In this document: positions 32,962-42,485 of the stretch, piece by piece
Position numbering within the stretch: position 1 is the first letter of the stretch
Layout: every line of letters begins with the position of its first letter
Assembly: GCA_003615045.1 (NCBI GenBank)
Contig: ML014212.1
Location: 1 to 64,000 of the forward strand
DNA from: Caulochytrium protostelioides
Taxonomy: Eukaryota > Chytridiomycota > Caulochytriomycetes > Caulochytriales > Caulochytriaceae
DNA length: 64,000 nucleotides
Direction of reading: 5' to 3'
Notes under the pieces: generated by a model
The model's database searches: none
Seen by the model: only the letters and a program-made list of their open reading frames with translations
Told to the model about the DNA's origin: nothing
Position numbers and translations under genes: made by a program

Positions 32962-34107
32962 TTAAACAGTTAGACACGGAAGCAGCTCCATCCACAAAAA
33001 CTTTCTATTGCTGGGAATGTCTTTTATAAGACTATAGCGATCCGACAGCAACGTAAATACGCGCGACCACGAGATACGTGCTTCATCCTTGATGTATGGA
33101 TATAAATCTCGTGCCACTATTGATTTCAAATTTTTCGAGAAACGAAATGTCGCTTGCACACCATCGGATCCGCAAGTATGGAGGTCACAGAGCTCACTGA
33201 TTTTGAATGCCCCGCTACGCCTGTCTGGTTTGATAGATGCACGTAGCTTCCATGGACAATCGGGAGCGGCTGCACAGACATAACATAATGAGTGGCCACC
33301 ATAACTCACGAGGATATTTTTTCGAGCAACGTACGAATTGAGAAAGACTGCTCTGCGCAATGCCGCATAAGCGGGAAATCCCTGTCCAAGCTCCAGCTTG
33401 ATTTCTTCCGCATTGATCGGAGCGAGTTTGCCTTTCACCAAGTGCGGTATAGCATAGGCCGTCGAAAGCTCTTTTGCCGTTTTGTTCAACGGTGACACTG
33501 GTCGCGTCGATGGTGCAGGTCCGCTTACGAGAGGCACAACGGCATCGATGGATGGCATGTCGGTGGACACCATCTGGGCGGGTGGTATAGCTGCAAAACG
33601 TCCCATGGGATTCTCTTTCGTTTTCACAGTGATCAGTGGCGATATCGTTGCCGATGGCACGGTAATGGGCGCCGCAGCAGTCGATGATGATGTTTGGGCT
33701 TCGGTCAGACCGTTCGATGAGTACCACGTCGCGCCCATCGGCCCCGTTGCGAACGAGAGCATCGTGAGCGAAGGGTTAAGCAAATCTGATGATTGGGGAT
33801 CTATTATGGAGCCTGTTGGACCCGGCGAGGACACCCCCGGCGCCATGGGCGTCATCATCATTGACATATAGGTCCCGGGATACATCAGGTGGCTTTTCGA
33901 GCCCGCGACGCTCATATCGCCCATCGAGCTCATGTAGCTCATCGATGGGAATGGCGTTGCGGGCGCAACAGACGTAGCGGATGTTGGAGCCGTCGCTGCC
34001 GCCTCTGTCGTGAGCGGTGCCGTGGACGGGTCAGCGACGTCACATGTCTCGGGTATCGTGGGGGGCTCAGGCAGCGGGCCGGGGAGAGCCGTAGTGGCGA
34101 CGTCCAT
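32962..34107 (-). CDS. Protein with a Mutator-type (WRKY-GCM1-like) zinc finger, no transposase domain
   Basis: 381 residues. The first 200 are Ser/Thr/Pro/Met-rich and probably disordered. Residues about 275-308 carry CAAAPDCPWKLRAS, then FKISELCDLHTC: a C-x5-C...H-x-C finger with the CPW(K/R)xRA core of the MuDR transposase DNA-binding domain. FSKNLKSIVARDLYPYI, after it, resembles the helical segment that follows the finger in these transposases. The DDE catalytic domain that would come next is absent: the frame stops about 70 residues after the finger. This is either a host DNA-binding protein derived from a Mutator-like element or the 5' remnant of one, and it stands in lower-GC DNA. The finger is clear to me; the origin is an inference. 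A TA dinucleotide run at 32940-32953 lies just beyond the stop. Confidence 0.6.
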   Translation of the reverse strand: MDVATTALPGPLPEPPTIPETCDVADPSTAPLTTEAAATAPTSATSVAPATPFPSMSYMSSMGDMSVAGSKSHLMYPGTYMSMMMTPMAPGVSSPGPTGSIIDPQSSDLLNPSLTMLSFATGPMGATWYSSNGLTEAQTSSSTAAAPITVPSATISPLITVKTKENPMGRFAAIPPAQMVSTDMPSIDAVVPLVSGPAPSTRPVSPLNKTAKELSTAYAIPHLVKGKLAPINAEEIKLELGQGFPAYAALRRAVFLNSYVARKNILVSYGGHSLCYVCAAAPDCPWKLRASIKPDRRSGAFKISELCDLHTCGSDGVQATFRFSKNLKSIVARDLYPYIKDEARISWSRVFTLLSDRYSLIKDIPSNRKFLWMELLPCLTV

Positions 34108-34772
34108 GTCCGCACCCGTGAAAGGGCTGATCTGTTGTCAAACGAAGGTCGGCCGTGAGGACCAAGTCGATCGAATGGTCCGCTCCGCGCAAAGCGTGCG
34201 AGCGAGCTGCTTGATTTCAGACCACGCGCGTCGATGTGCGGGGTAGCGAGGAGATCGAGGAGGGGCTACAGGATCGTCAGACGGATGGCATCTGACCGTG
34301 TGCTAGCCCTTCGCGTGAGGTGAGGGATGGTCGGCGTGAAGCAAGCGAGGTGGCTGCCGATCGCGGTGTGGTGGTTGTGTCGGTGCGGTGCGATTTTGTG
34401 TTCCCCGTCGTTGACGCTTTCGCGGGAGCTGAGGTGCTCATCGCCGAGAACGTCGTGGCGTCCTGGCCCACCGTGGTCGTGTGTCACTTTTATACTCGCC
34501 CAATGTGGGAGGATCCTGCCGCCATGACCCGAAGACACAGTGACACGGAGAGACACGGAGAGAGGCTGACGCACCGATGACAGCCTCACACACACACACA
34601 CACTCTCTCTCTCTCTCGTTCTGGTTCTCGTTGTCTAAAAAAAAGCTTATTTCATCGACACGATGACGTCACGGCTTGACGGTGGTGTCACGATACGGTC
34701 ACGACGCGGAGTCCGTCCGCCAGGGTCCATGCCGGCGTCGCGAACGAATGGCGCCTCGGCCGCGTCGGCCGC
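34108..34772. other. Spacer with a CA/CT microsatellite
   Basis: No gene seen. It lies between the 5' end of the zinc-finger gene and the 3' end of the HPM1 homologue. Confidence 0.4.
34586..34617. repeat. (CA)n(CT)n microsatellite
   Basis: A CA run passes directly into a CT run. Non-coding. Confidence 0.9.
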
Positions 34773-36083
34773 TCAACCGCTGAGGCGCGTGATGCAAAGG
34801 ATGGCGCGCGCCACGCCGCGCTCGCTCTGCCAGAGCACGTCGGTGGCCCACGCGGGCCGCTCGTCGACATAGGCGCGGAACTCCGCCAAGCTCCCCGAGC
34901 AGCCAAAGTAGTGCGCCTTGGCGCCCAGCAGCACGCGGCCGCCGACGCGCAGCACGCGCTCCCACAGCCCCACCAGCGCCGCATACGTCGCGCGGTCGTA
35001 GATCGTCTCACTCGTGACGATCAGGTCGTACCTGGGCGCCGCCGACGCCGACGCCGCCGCCGCAGTCGGGCCCGCCTCCAGGATCACCGCCGCGAGGCGC
35101 TCCCACGGCCCGTAGAAGAAGCGACTCGGCACCATCGCGGGCGTCACCGGCGGATCGTCGTGCGCCTCGGCGTCGCTGTCGTCCGCGTCCGGCGGACCCA
35201 GGTGCACACGCATCCCGCCTTGCGGGAAGGCCTGGCGGGGCAACCGGGGAACCGCCTGGGCGTCATCGTCGGCATCGCCGTCGTCGGCATCGACGACGAG
35301 GTTCGCCAGCACGTTGGGCAGCGTGACGAGCTCCAGCACCATGCGGTTGTAGTCCTGGAAGTCGACGTCGGCCACGCCGGAGCGCAGCGCCACGAGGCCC
35401 GGCACGCCCGATCCGCACCCGAGCTCAAGGACGCGCACGCGCGACCGCGGCGCCGCCGGCGCCAGAAAGGTCGCCGCGTGGTGCGCCAGGTACGCCGCCA
35501 CGTCATACGCACACTCCCACGTCTTGAGGCCGCCTTCGTAGACGCGCGGAATCAGGTCGGTGCGGGCATGCACGGCATCGATCACGCGGCGCGTCGTCTC
35601 CGTGTCCGCTGCTGCGTGGGCGGGGGCCGGAGCGGGGGCCGGCGCGGGGGCCGCATCGGTCTCGGCCGCCATCGGATCGCGCGCAGCCAGCTCGAAGCTC
35701 GTGTCCGCGTACGTCCGTTTTACGAGCGGCACGCGGCGCAGGCGCCGGCTCAGTTGCGCCAGCCGTACGGCCAGGGCGGCCGGCATCTCGGCATCGGCAT
35801 CACCCTCCGAACCGACGCCGGAACCCGCGTCGGCCTCCGCGTCTGACGTGGCGAGCGGCACGACGGCGACGTCGATGTCCTTCGGCTCCAGCAGCAGCGG
35901 CGCGACGTCGAGCTCGCCCCCGTCGATGGGCGCCCCCGGCGGAGAGCGCATGTCCGCGGATCCGGCACCGGCATCGACGGCTCTCGACGGCGATGCCACG
36001 GTTGCTGTCGCCGCGGCGGCGGCCGGCTCAGCGTCGCCGCCAACGTCGGGCTCGGACGGCGGGTCGAAGTTGAACGTGAACAT
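34773..36083 (-). CDS. HPM1: Histidine protein methyltransferase HPM1/METTL18
   Basis: The family methylates a His of ribosomal protein uL3 using SAM and affects ribosome assembly and translation. I start it at 36083 because MFTFNFDPP resembles the conserved N-terminus of this family (MTFQFNF in human); this gives 436 residues. After a disordered acidic region come HARTDLIPRVYEGGLKTWEC (about 170-190), which is the hallmark substrate/cofactor entry motif, then LELGCGSGVPGL (about 218-229, SAM motif I), DFQDYNRMVLELVTLPN, and LIVTSETIYD near the C-terminus. Inserts of Asp/Ala-rich sequence at about 265-310 enlarge the loop region. It is a normal GC-rich housekeeping gene sitting inside the transposon-rich island. 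Confidence 0.87.
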   Translation of the reverse strand: MFTFNFDPPSEPDVGGDAEPAAAAATATVASPSRAVDAGAGSADMRSPPGAPIDGGELDVAPLLLEPKDIDVAVVPLATSDAEADAGSGVGSEGDADAEMPAALAVRLAQLSRRLRRVPLVKRTYADTSFELAARDPMAAETDAAPAPAPAPAPAHAAADTETTRRVIDAVHARTDLIPRVYEGGLKTWECAYDVAAYLAHHAATFLAPAAPRSRVRVLELGCGSGVPGLVALRSGVADVDFQDYNRMVLELVTLPNVLANLVVDADDGDADDDAQAVPRLPRQAFPQGGMRVHLGPPDADDSDAEAHDDPPVTPAMVPSRFFYGPWERLAAVILEAGPTAAAASASAAPRYDLIVTSETIYDRATYAALVGLWERVLRVGGRVLLGAKAHYFGCSGSLAEFRAYVDERPAWATDVLWQSERGVARAILCITRLSG

Positions 36084-37715
36084 CGTGTCGCCAGAATGGT
36101 CGGCGGCTTGGTGGGGCGAGGGGAGACGAGACGAGGGGAGGACGTAGCGTCGAAACCATGGGCGACCGTAAGCCTCGGATCGACCGCGGCCCCAAGAGCG
36201 GCCGTCCGGCCGCTGTTCTCCTGGGGGTGGGGGCGTCATGCCGCTCCAGAAAGCCCCACGAGGCGCGCCCCAGGCGCCAGGCAGGGCCGGGCTTCAGCGC
36301 CGCGTGGCATCGCGGCCTCCAGCGAGGCCTCGGCCCGGGCCCCCAGGGACCCCGCGGCCACGCCGGGCGGCGGATCGGCCGCGGCCCGCCGCTCACCGCT
36401 TGAGCTACCCTGACCTGAGCGGCTATAGTGGCGGCTGCCGTAGCGGCGGCGGTGGCGTCCACGGCGGCGGCGACTACGCGACCGGCGGAGGCCGAAGGCT
36501 GCGAAGCATTCGAGGCGGCGGCTGAGGACGCGGCGGTCAGGGCCCGCCGCTGCGCCGTGGCCCTCGCGTCCTCTCGTTGCGGTCCCCCCTTGGGCCTTCC
36601 CCCCCGCACGCTCAAACTCCGCTCGACACTCAGGTCAACGCCAACGCCGATGCACGGCGACGCACGGTGGCGCAATGGGCACGACTGCGCGAACCGCGAC
36701 CGCGCGCCGGCTATAAATAGCGGCGCGGACTCGCATGCTCGTCAATAGGGACGTGACCCCGCGACATGTTGGCCTGCGCGTGCCATGGAGCCGTGACGCC
36801 AGCCGCGACGCCGCTTGCGTCCTGCCGCTACCTAATGCGGGATATACTTCCCGCCCACTCCGCATCTGCCACCATCCCTTCTCCCCTCACTCTTCGATGC
36901 CTCGAGTCCTTTCTTTTCATCACACGTTGTTTCTCTTCTGGATCGCTCATTCGTTCATTCTCTCGGGGCCCTACGGATTTGCTTTCTTCTCTCTCTTTTT
37001 CTCAGCGCGGTCGTCCACTCGCTCGCTTCTCCTAGTTTTTCCGCGCTACATGGAACGGGGGTACATTGACCGATGCCGTTTGGGGACTCCGCAGGCGCTT
37101 CGGTTGGCCCTCCGTTATTCGTGTGTCCAACGTGAATCCTACGAGACGCGTGCTCAAGCTCCGCTCTCTCTTTTTTGTCTTCCACTCTACACAGCCACAG
37201 AGTCGCGATCTTGTATGTCGCTCTTTATCGAGGGCGTCCATGACATTACCGCGCTAGTGTTTGCATGTAAGAATAACTCGGGCCGCGTCGCTTCACGGCG
37301 TGCGTGGGCCCGGGCCGTGCCGCGTCGTCCCGCTGGGTCGGCGTTGGCCATCGAGGGCAGAAAGCCTGGCCCCCCTTATGCTTGCTCGCAGATCGCTCGC
37401 GCCCTATCTCGCCTTCTCTTCGGAGGGGGCGAGGTGCGACGCACGGCGGCTGCGGGATCGGAGCGGGTCGGCGCGTTCCTCTTTCTCCGAAAGGGCTGAC
37501 GCGCACGCATGGGGCATGCTTTTCGACAGACAAACCGAGTCACTCTGAGACGGCCGCGTGGGCGAGCTGCGACCCGGCTCGGAGGCTCCGAGCCGCGTTC
37601 GAGGCCGCATGAGCTCGGGACATGACGAAGGGAAGGGCCGGCCCGGCTGCTCGAGAAAGGGAACGCGTCGGCGGCGTCCATTTGTGTTGACGAGAGCGAG
37701 GGGTTCGCGGACCTA
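36084..37715. other. 1.6-kb stretch without a supported gene
   Basis: The first half is very GC-rich and should contain the HPM1 promoter. From 36700 a TATA box is followed by C/T-rich sequence that resembles a transcription start region, and a 254-codon plus-strand frame begins at 36735. That frame has ordinary composition in places but no motif I know, so I do not call it a gene. Confidence 0.35.
36712..36719 (+). promoter_or_regulatory. Consensus TATA box
   Basis: TATAAATA stands in a GC-rich setting (GCCGGCTATAAATAGCGGCG), which makes a chance match less likely. A C/T-rich tract begins about 160 bases downstream. No confirmed gene follows within 1 kb, so what it drives is unknown. Confidence 0.4.
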
Positions 37716-38791
37716 TCAACGCGATCGCCGACTCGCCTGCGTGCCTCCACGGGGTGGCCGTCCGGCGGCCCTCCGCGTTCGATGGAGCGCCGGAGGTTGA
37801 AGGGGGTATTGAGGTCGCGGTTCATCTACTGGTTGGTGGACGCATTCCGTAGCAAATCTCTCTGGAGGGTCTGCTCGGGCCGACTTCAAACACGCGCTGC
37901 TGGCCACCGTAGGGCCGCAGGCGCAGGCCGGCCCAGTGCGGCATCAGTAAATCGGTCCAGAGCGGCTCCGTGGCGAGCCACACCTCCAGAAAGCGATAGT
38001 GCGCGGCAAGCGCTATGCCCGTGGAGCTCACCTCCGACAGCCGATGCAGCGGCTCTTTCAAATGCCGCTGCCACGTCTCTGACTTTTTTTAGGTGGCTTT
38101 CATGCTGGCTTCCACATAGTACTGCTTCCGGCTTAGTTTCCAGCTGACGACTCGGCCTTTGGGCCCCACCATGGCCATATAGAAGATGTTGGTGCGGTCC
38201 GGGTCGTTCCCGATGATGCAATAGTGATCCAGGCTCTTTGCCAAGGGTTTCTCGGTCTTATTATCACCGTCTCCAGGGGGATGCTCGGCCTGATCCGGGT
38301 TGCCTGCCGGAAGGTGTTCGGTCTGACCCAGGTTGCCTACCGGGGGGCTGGGGGAGGGGACTGGTCTGAAGGTGATCGTCTTCCGGAGGATGTTCAGCCT
38401 GATCGGGGCTGGCGAGCAAGGGGTTCGTGGCCCGGGGGGTCGCCGTGACAGTTGGCACGACGTCGGCCACGTTCTTCGCTCGCACAAAGTGGAGGCACAT
38501 GCTCATTCCGCCGCTGCCGACGGTGCCAGTGAACGTGCGATCCATGCCTTCCAGCTTGCGGAACGCCAGGGTGGCTGCCCACCGCTCTGGCGGGGTCATG
38601 GCCTTGAAGGTCTTGCGGATGCAGGCCACCCGCTTGTGCTCCACCGACAAGCCATGGAGCACGCGCGTGTCGATCGTGATGAATTGGACGCTCCTCGCAG
38701 TCACCGGCACGACGTTGACGGCCCGCTGCTCAGCGATTTCCATATATCGCCTTCGGGGTCTGCGATACGAGCCCGTGGCTGGGTAAGGCAA
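37716..38791 (-). mobile_element. Fanzor-like relic, most complete copy
   Basis: Reading the minus strand, pieces occur in family order across several frames: VLHGLSVEHKR and KTFKAMTPPERWAATLAF; FTGTVGSGGMSMCLHFVRAK; a linker; the RuvC-I motif IGNDPDRTNIFYMAMVGPKG with KLSRKQYYVEAS; EVWLATEPLWTDLLMPHWA; and the RuvC-III motif NRDLNTPFNLRRS. The first RuvC Asp and the RuvC-III Asp are visible. The linker at about 38255-38415 consists of three degenerate repeats of roughly 35 bases, which is unusual for the family. The element is broken by at least two frame changes and an internal stop, so it cannot make a full protein. It differs more from the 32- and 42-kb copies than those do from each other. 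Confidence 0.68.
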
Positions 38792-39092
38792 ATGGGATAA
38801 GAGAACGGTATGGTTATTGGATTAGTATGGAAGAGGATCAATGAGGTGATCATGAAATTATAGGGTAGATGCGTGTGCTATCATGGGAGAGTATGCATCA
38901 CGAGGGAACGTCCATTCGGGGCCTGGCCGGAGATAGTCCCCTTCTTATACTTTTCATATCGAGGAGGGCATATCGCTCGGATAAAGTGCCCAGGCGGCTG
39001 GATCACTTGAGGAAGCTGCGCCATCTTGACGTCCTCCACCGCCGCGGAACACGACCCCAGAAGGAGAGAGGGAGAGAGAGGAAGAGAGAGAG

Positions 39093-39597
39093 NNNNNNNN
39101 NNNNNNNNNNNNNNNNNNNNNNNNNNNNNNNNNNNNNNNNNNNNNNNNNNNNNNNNNNNNNNNNNNNNNNNNNNNNNNNNNNNNNNNNNNNNNNNNNNNN
39201 NNNNNNNNNNNNNNNNNNNNNNNNNNNNNNNNNNNNNNNNNNNNNNNNNNNNNNNNNNNNNNNNNNNNNNNNNNNNNNNNNNNNNNNNNNNNNNNNNNNN
39301 NNNNNNNNNNNNNNNNNNNNNNNNNNNNNNNNNNNNNNNNNNNNNNNNNNNNNNNNNNNNNNNNNNNNNNNNNNNNNNNNNNNNNNNNNNNNNNNNNNNN
39401 NNNNNNNNNNNNNNNNNNNNNNNNNNNNNNNNNNNNNNNNNNNNNNNNNNNNNNNNNNNNNNNNNNNNNNNNNNNNNNNNNNNNNNNNNNNNNNNNNNNN
39501 NNNNNNNNNNNNNNNNNNNNNNNNNNNNNNNNNNNNNNNNNNNNNNNNNNNNNNNNNNNNNNNNNNNNNNNNNNNNNNNNNNNNNNNNNNNNNNNNN
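39093..39597. other. Assembly gap of 505 N
   Basis: Unknown bases. The left edge is a GA-rich simple repeat (39062-39092), which probably caused the break. Any frame drawn across the gap is meaningless. Confidence 1.
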
Positions 39598-41092
39598 CGG
39601 GGAGTCGGACTGCATCGAAGGGGGGTTCACCGATATAATCCAAGATGTCCATCGTGAAATGCTGGCCGCGCGAAAAGCCAACCTCTGTTTCAGGATCGGC
39701 GGTGTTTGAATGCGTCCCAGACGGGGGAGGGGGGAACAGATTGGAGCGATGAAACAACGATGAGTTTACAGCAGAAAGTATGCCTCCCACACTTGCCTGC
39801 CACACAAGGGGAAGCTTTGCGAACGAGGGGTCGCGCTGAAGAAGCTGCGTGCAATGCTGCTTAAAAGTTGTTGCTGTACGCTCCAAACTTTCTGACGCGC
39901 TGCGCAGTGATCCCATGAGGTTCCGCATCTCATCTTCCGGATCTTTCAAATTAACAAAGGCACTTCTAGCATAGAAGCCTCTTTTGAATTGAAGTTGTGA
40001 TTTCACGCGCTCTAGACGATGCTGCAATTTTTCTACTCGCGACAGAACAAGTCTGCGCTGCACGGAACTATTGGCCATCTCTATGAGGTCATCCTCGAAC
40101 TCTCGTGTCCGTTCGGGTGTATCGTTTTGGTTCAAAGACCGCAAGACCTTCGAGATTTCGTCGGCTTTCTGGTCCCGAATGGAACTGATGAACATTTGTA
40201 TCCTCGCCTCCAAATCGACATTTTGAAGTTGGGGAAGCTCTCTGTCGAGAAAGGTGAAATACTTATTTTTTAGTTCCGGAAACGGACCAAGCTTAGTACC
40301 CTTACGTTCTCTGTTTGATGACGACGGCAAGCGAATCTTTTTGCCATCCCCGGGCAACACGTGATTTAAATACAGAAGGAGGGCTATGCCGTCCAAGATT
40401 GCATCCTTTATTCTCGCCTGTCTGTCATTAACCAGCCACCAGCGGTAATGCAGATTAATCATGCTATCTGCATGCTCTTTGACGACTCTCATGTAGTCGT
40501 ACTTTGTTGAAGAAGAGAGACCGCCGTCGCTTTGAACGAGCTGAAGATACTTGGCAGGGGGCGAGCGATAGAAATCGGTGTAGCGCGCGTAGAAAGCAAT
40601 AACAAATGGGATCGCGATGGGCAACGTAGATTGATCTTTAATTGCTTTTGAAACCGGGAGCATCAAAGGATGGTGCAACCGTTGCAGAAAAGATTCGAGA
40701 GACGGAGACTCGCTTTGGAGAAGCCAGTTAGCCGTATCTACAAAAACGTCCTCGTACAACCCGTCTGGCCTCAGCTGCGGGCATCGTTGGACCGCGGTCA
40801 TGCGAGGTAGTAAATTGAGCCATGGAGGGGTCGTTGTAGTGTCGTCAGTCACCATAATGTCGGTCAGAGGCGCACCGTCAAAAGAGGCGATTATAGGGGG
40901 TTGCCATTCATATAATGCGTTTCCTCCAGGATGAACTGGTGATGATGGAATTGGTGGAAAATTGACTGATTCTTCAATCCATTGTGTAGGTTGATGGATG
41001 CCGATCGGTTTGGCCACGACGACTAGATACACGAGAAATGCCTGAATCAGGAAGGGCAGCAACCCTGCATGGTCCCGTATCAACATCAGCAT
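39598..41092 (-). CDS. Unknown single-pass membrane or secreted protein, cut by the gap
   Basis: 498 codons are visible from the ATG at 41092 to the gap. The N-terminus LLPFLIQAFLVYLVVVAKPI (about 10-29) is a signal peptide or anchor. The rest is ordinary, well-mixed protein with an aromatic-rich part (FVIAFYARYTDFYRSPPAKY), a charged helical region with coiled-coil character (VEKLQHRLERVKSQLQFKRG) and no stops. Base composition is close to 50% GC, far below the housekeeping genes here, which suggests a different history: lineage-specific, transferred, or carried in with the island. I recognise no domain. The C-terminus is lost in the gap; the sequence beyond it is low-complexity and may not belong to the gene. 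Confidence 0.6.
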
Positions 41093-42485
41093 GATGCCAC
41101 GGCTGATGGCCGGCCGGCAGGGGCTGGATGGTAGGTGGAAAGATGGAATGGGCGAGAGGGATGCGGATGAGGTGGACGGGCGTGCCCTAGAAGATATCGA
41201 ACAATAACTAAACGCGGTTGACGGAGGTCAGGGGGGTACCGAGACACCCGAGCAGCACGCGTGGTGGAGTATATCCACGGATAGGCTGGAACGAGGACAG
41301 CAGTGACGTGTGTGCACGGCATCGCCTCCGCCTATCGACCCTCTCATTCTCGCAACATGTATAGGGCCCCCTCGATGCCCAGGTTGCGGACGAGACGTCC
41401 CATTTATCGTGCCGTTCGGTCGTCTATGTGCCGTGTTATAGACCCAGTGACGGCGAAGCCATGCTGGGCACTACACGACGGCCCGCGCGGACGAGGCGGC
41501 TGCATGAACCTTACACACCGGTTTCCACCAACCCTACTCCTGCAATGGGGTGACCGCGCGGACCGGAAAAGCAGAGTATCAGTACGACACACATGCTTCG
41601 ACATAGCGTGCTCTGCGTGTCGCCGGACACACGGCGTGCCAGCGTGCTCGACGACGAGCGGCCAAGCCACAGCGGGAATGTGGGCCCGTCCTGCGCTTCG
41701 ACGCGATGCATCGTAGGGGTCTATGTACACACGATCCCCTTTTATTTATATCATCACCTAGCGGCATTCGATTTAGCACTGGATGCGCCGCCGACCACTA
41801 GTAGCAGTGAGGCATGCCCTGAGACGCGGCACAGCGCCGCAGGCCTAACGGGTGAGGCCACGCGGCCTAGGAGACCCGGCGGCCTGGGCTCGATGAGACG
41901 TCTCATTTATTGTGCCGTTCGGTCGTGTGCGCACGGACTTAGATACTCAGTGAGCGGCTCAGTCACGCAGGGGTGGCATGGAAGCCAGAAACACCGTCTC
42001 TTCTGATGCATCTTCAAACACGGACCACCGGGAGTGACCCAAATGACCCCAAATAGAAGGGACGCAAAAGTTGCAGAGAGGCAGTGCCAAATGCTCCAAA
42101 AAGATTGCTGCGAGTAGTGACGCGGGGGATCAGGCAGGGTGAAGGTGAGAACCTCAGTCGCTTCGACCGAGCGTTGTTTCCAGAGCAGTTGCCTCAAGAT
42201 ATACAGGCCCCCAAACTCCGATGGGCCTCGCATGACATCGTGCCGACGGGCGCAGTTCTGGCCCGCCACTCACGCTGAGCCCGTTCAGCAAGAGTTCCCT
42301 CGAGGCCTCCTTCCCTGAACCCCGCTCCCTAAAATCTTCAGCAATGTAGGCAACTCGACGCGATCACCGTGCCCTCTCTGGTGCGCACCCATTGCCCAAT
42401 AAGGGCCAGTGCACATTTTTATCGCCGGAAGCTCTTGCCGACTACAGGCAGCCACGCATACTTTAGTTTAACGCGTCGTCTATAG
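41093..42485. other. Island spacer with an imperfect direct repeat
   Basis: No gene supported. The notable feature is a pair of related segments at 41388-41455 and 41889-41957, described separately. Confidence 0.4.
41388..41957. repeat. Imperfect direct repeat pair, 500 bp apart
   Basis: GACGAGACGTCCCATTTATC at 41390 recurs as GATGAGACGTCTCATTTATT at 41891. Both continue GTGCCGTTCGGTCGT and then a diverged stretch with CAGTGA...CGGC. The two copies are roughly 68 bases each in the same orientation. They may be ends of a small non-autonomous element or a decayed local duplication. Confidence 0.55.

Noticed and set aside
36735-37499. 254-codon frame after the TATA box
   Set aside because: No recognisable domain, and it ends among overlapping frames; reported only as a promoter question.
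38954-39092. C-terminal codons of the orphan membrane protein after the N gap
   Set aside because: The frame across 505 unknown bases is arbitrary, and the sequence there is a GA-rich simple repeat.
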